A stretch of 64,000 nucleotides of DNA from Gemmatimonadota bacterium (lineage in GTDB: Bacteria > Gemmatimonadota > Gemmatimonadetes > Palauibacterales > KS3-K002): positions 2,909,609 through 2,973,608 of the forward strand of contig CP070812.1 of the NCBI GenBank assembly GCA_020344015.1, written 5' to 3'. Shown piece by piece: positions 61,932 to 64,000 of this stretch (its first letter is position 1; each line of letters opens with the position of its first letter). The notes under the pieces were generated by a model. That model was not told where the DNA came from, searched no databases, and worked only from the letters and a program-made list of their open reading frames with translations. The translations under genes and the position numbers were made by a program.

Positions 61932-64000
61932 ATGGCCGATACATACGGAAGCCACGGCGAGCTACTTGTTGGAGCAGAGAAGTATCGTATCGCGCGGCTC
62001 GAGGCGCTGAGCAGAGCCGGCTTGCCGGTTGAGCGTCTGCCCTTCGCCCTGCGCATCCTGCTCGAGAACCTGCTGAGGCACGAGGACGGAAACACGGTGA
62101 CGGGCGGCGACATCGAGGCTCTGACGAAGTGGGAAGCCAAAGCGGATCCGGCGACCGAGATCGCCTATCGGCCCGCTCGGGTGCTACTGCAGGATTTCAC
62201 CGGTGTGCCGGCGGTCGTCGACTTGGCGGCGATGCGCGAGGCGATGCGGACTCTTGGCAGCGACCCGCGCAAGATCAATCCGCTGCAACCGGTCGAACTG
62301 GTGATCGATCACTCGGTACAGGTCGACGCGTACGGCACGGCCGATGCCCTTCTGTTCAACGCCAAGAAAGAGTTCGAGCGCAATCGTGAGCGCTACGGCT
62401 TCCTGCGCTGGGGTCAGGGAGCGTTCGAGAACTTCCGCGTCGTGCCGCCGGAGACGGGCATAGTCCACCAGGTGAACCTCGAGTATCTGGCACGCGTCGT
62501 GATGAGGGACGAGAACGGCTGGGCCTATCCCGACACTTTGGTGGGTACCGATTCACACACGACGATGATCAACGGGATTGGGGTCCTGGGTTGGGGGGTC
62601 GGCGGAATCGAGGCCGAGGCCGCCATGCTCGGCCAGCCGGTCACCATGCTGATCCCGCAGGTCATCGGCTTCAAGCTGCGCGGCGTGCTGCCGGAGGGTG
62701 CTACGGCCACCGACCTCGTGCTGATGGTGACGCAGATGCTTCGCCAGAAAGGCGTGGTCGGTAAGTTCGTCGAGTTCTACGGCACGGGGCTGGCGAATCT
62801 GCCGCTCGCCGATCGGGCCACCATTAGCAACATGTCGCCGGAGATGGGATCGACCTGTGCGATCTTCCCGGTGGACGACGAATCGCTTCGCTACCTGCGG
62901 TTCAGCGGACGGAGCGACGAGCAGGTCGCGCTGGTCGAAGCCTACATGAAGGAGCAGGGACTATTCCACACGCCGGAGGGTCCGGAGGCCGAGTACACGG
63001 ACACGCTCGAGCTGGACCTGGGCGAGGTCGAGCCGAGCCTCGCCGGTCCCAAGCGCCCGCACGACCGGGTGCCGCTTACCCGTGCGAAGGTCGATTTCAA
63101 GAGCGTTCTGCCCGACCTGGCGCCGCAGGGCGACGGGGGAAGCGCCGACGAGCTGATCGCCGCCAGCGGGACACCGGTGTCGAAGAACGGCGAGCGCTTC
63201 GATCTGAGTCACGGGTCGGTGGTGATCGCGGCGATCACCAGTTGCACGAACACGTCTAACCCGTCGGTTTTGGTCGCGGCCGGCCTCGTGGCGAAGAAGG
63301 CGGTGGAGAAGGGACTCACCACGAAGCCGTGGGTGAAGACGAGCCTGGCGCCGGGCTCGAAGGTCGTCACCGAGTACCTGACTAAAGCCGGGCTTCTGCC
63401 GTACTTGGAGCAGTTGCGCTTCAACGTCGTCGGCTACGGCTGCACGACCTGCATCGGCAACAGCGGCCCCCTCGACCCCGAGATCTCCGCCGGCATCCAG
63501 CAGGGCGATCTTGTGGCGGTCTCGGTCCTGTCGGGCAACAGGAACTTCGAGGGGCGCGTCCACGCCGAGATCCGTGGAAACTATCTCGCCTCGCCGCCGC
63601 TGGTCGTCGCATATGCGCTGGCGGGGCGTATGGACGTCGACCTCTACAGCGAGCCGCTGGGCACGGGGGGCGACGGCCAGCCCGTGTTTCTGAAAGACAT
63701 CTGGCCAAGCCGCCGGGAGGTCCAGGAGACGGTGGAGAAGGCATTACAGTCGGACATGTTCCGGAGGACGTACGGCGAGGTTTTCGAGGGCAGCGAGCAG
63801 TGGAAGTCGATGCCCGTCCCGGAAGGTGTCCTCTACGAGTGGGACCCCGAGTCCACTTATGTGAAGCATCCGCCCTTCTTCGAGGGGCTAACCGCCGAGG
63901 CGCCGCCGGTCGAGGCGATCAAGGATGCGCGGGTACTGGCCTACCTGGGCGACTCGGTCACGACCGACCACATCTCGCCGGCAGGCGCGATCAAGAAGGA
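61932..64000 (+). CDS. acnA: Aconitate hydratase A (partial, cut by the window end)
   Basis: About 690 of ~900 residues are present. Start ATG 61932 has GGGAGCG upstream. The order is that of AcnA/IRP-type aconitases: [68 protein letters not shown] (in pieces), the cluster cysteines in [11 protein letters not shown] and [34 protein letters not shown] and [13 protein letters not shown] at the end. Holds the 4Fe-4S cluster, converts citrate to isocitrate in the TCA cycle. The last domain runs off the window. Confidence 0.95.
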   Translation, partial: MADTYGSHGELLVGAEKYRIARLEALSRAGLPVERLPFALRILLENLLRHEDGNTVTGGDIEALTKWEAKADPATEIAYRPARVLLQDFTGVPAVVDLAAMREAMRTLGSDPRKINPLQPVELVIDHSVQVDAYGTADALLFNAKKEFERNRERYGFLRWGQGAFENFRVVPPETGIVHQVNLEYLARVVMRDENGWAYPDTLVGTDSHTTMINGIGVLGWGVGGIEAEAAMLGQPVTMLIPQVIGFKLRGVLPEGATATDLVLMVTQMLRQKGVVGKFVEFYGTGLANLPLADRATISNMSPEMGSTCAIFPVDDESLRYLRFSGRSDEQVALVEAYMKEQGLFHTPEGPEAEYTDTLELDLGEVEPSLAGPKRPHDRVPLTRAKVDFKSVLPDLAPQGDGGSADELIAASGTPVSKNGERFDLSHGSVVIAAITSCTNTSNPSVLVAAGLVAKKAVEKGLTTKPWVKTSLAPGSKVVTEYLTKAGLLPYLEQLRFNVVGYGCTTCIGNSGPLDPEISAGIQQGDLVAVSVLSGNRNFEGRVHAEIRGNYLASPPLVVAYALAGRMDVDLYSEPLGTGGDGQPVFLKDIWPSRREVQETVEKALQSDMFRRTYGEVFEGSEQWKSMPVPEGVLYEWDPESTYVKHPPFFEGLTAEAPPVEAIKDARVLAYLGDSVTTDHISPAGAIKK

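Noticed and set aside
1..64000. CRISPR arrays, tRNA, rRNA, prophage or integrase genes
   Set aside because: None recognised on reading both strands; the tandem repeats seen are the trpB-trpA microsatellite and word-repeat hairpins, without spacer structure.

Overview
The window is high-GC, gene-dense DNA from a Gram-negative (diderm) bacterium. Several things point to Gemmatimonadota, or the neighbouring Acidobacteriota style of genome: exported lipoproteins and beta-barrels, a Ser/Thr kinase fused to a TolB-like propeller, FlgO/TPR membrane proteins, a tandem pair of ADOP-type FtsX/MacB permeases, and many exported hydrolases (M20, S9, sulfatase, amidohydrolase, serine hydrolase). This is inference from gene families; no rRNA or tRNA gene was recognised. 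Most coding is ordinary chromosome. No phage, integrase, transposase or CRISPR array was seen.

Layout. 1-6962: a gene remnant, a small exported protein, a Nal1-like trypsin-fold lipoprotein protease beside a free-standing copy of its N-terminal domain, an SMP-30-type propeller and a large TPR membrane protein. 7006-11810: a tight corrinoid methyltransferase operon (small membrane protein, MttB-family methyltransferase, corrinoid protein, 2Fe-2S/ASKHA corrinoid activator, DUF1638). 11847-22138: kinase-propeller, serine hydrolase, beta-barrel, proline-iminopeptidase-like lipoprotein, M20 peptidase (with a fragment of a second M20 gene nearby), a lipoprotein and an exported SurE. 22344-28157: RND/MMPL transporter, LolA-like protein, beta-barrel and an amidohydrolase, closed by a 227-bp imperfect palindrome. 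28394-30625: DDAH and an amino-acid permease, likely uptake and hydrolysis of methylarginine. 30767-42486: sulfatase, S9 peptidase, CPBP protease, TPR lipoprotein and the two ADOP permeases.

42728-50850 is the most interesting part: a complete trpEGDCFBA-aroF operon. Ahead of it lie a sigma70-like promoter, a nearly leaderless 34-codon leader ORF rich in Trp codons, and a very strong intrinsic terminator overlapping an alternative hairpin. Together these form a classical-looking transcription attenuator. Between trpB and trpA sits a hexamer microsatellite that is itself an ORF overlapping both neighbours' stop and start codons.

50885-64000: two small membrane proteins paralogous to the one at 7006, a patatin/type Vd autotransporter-like protein, a lone type IV prepilin, a beta-CASP metallo-beta-lactamase RNase, cytochrome bd oxidase (cydAB), a double-ACT protein, a decayed multiheme cytochrome gene with three in-frame stops, a lipoprotein, and the 5' part of aconitase acnA cut by the window end. 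Several convergent-gene gaps hold hairpins whose arms are built from near-tandem short words.
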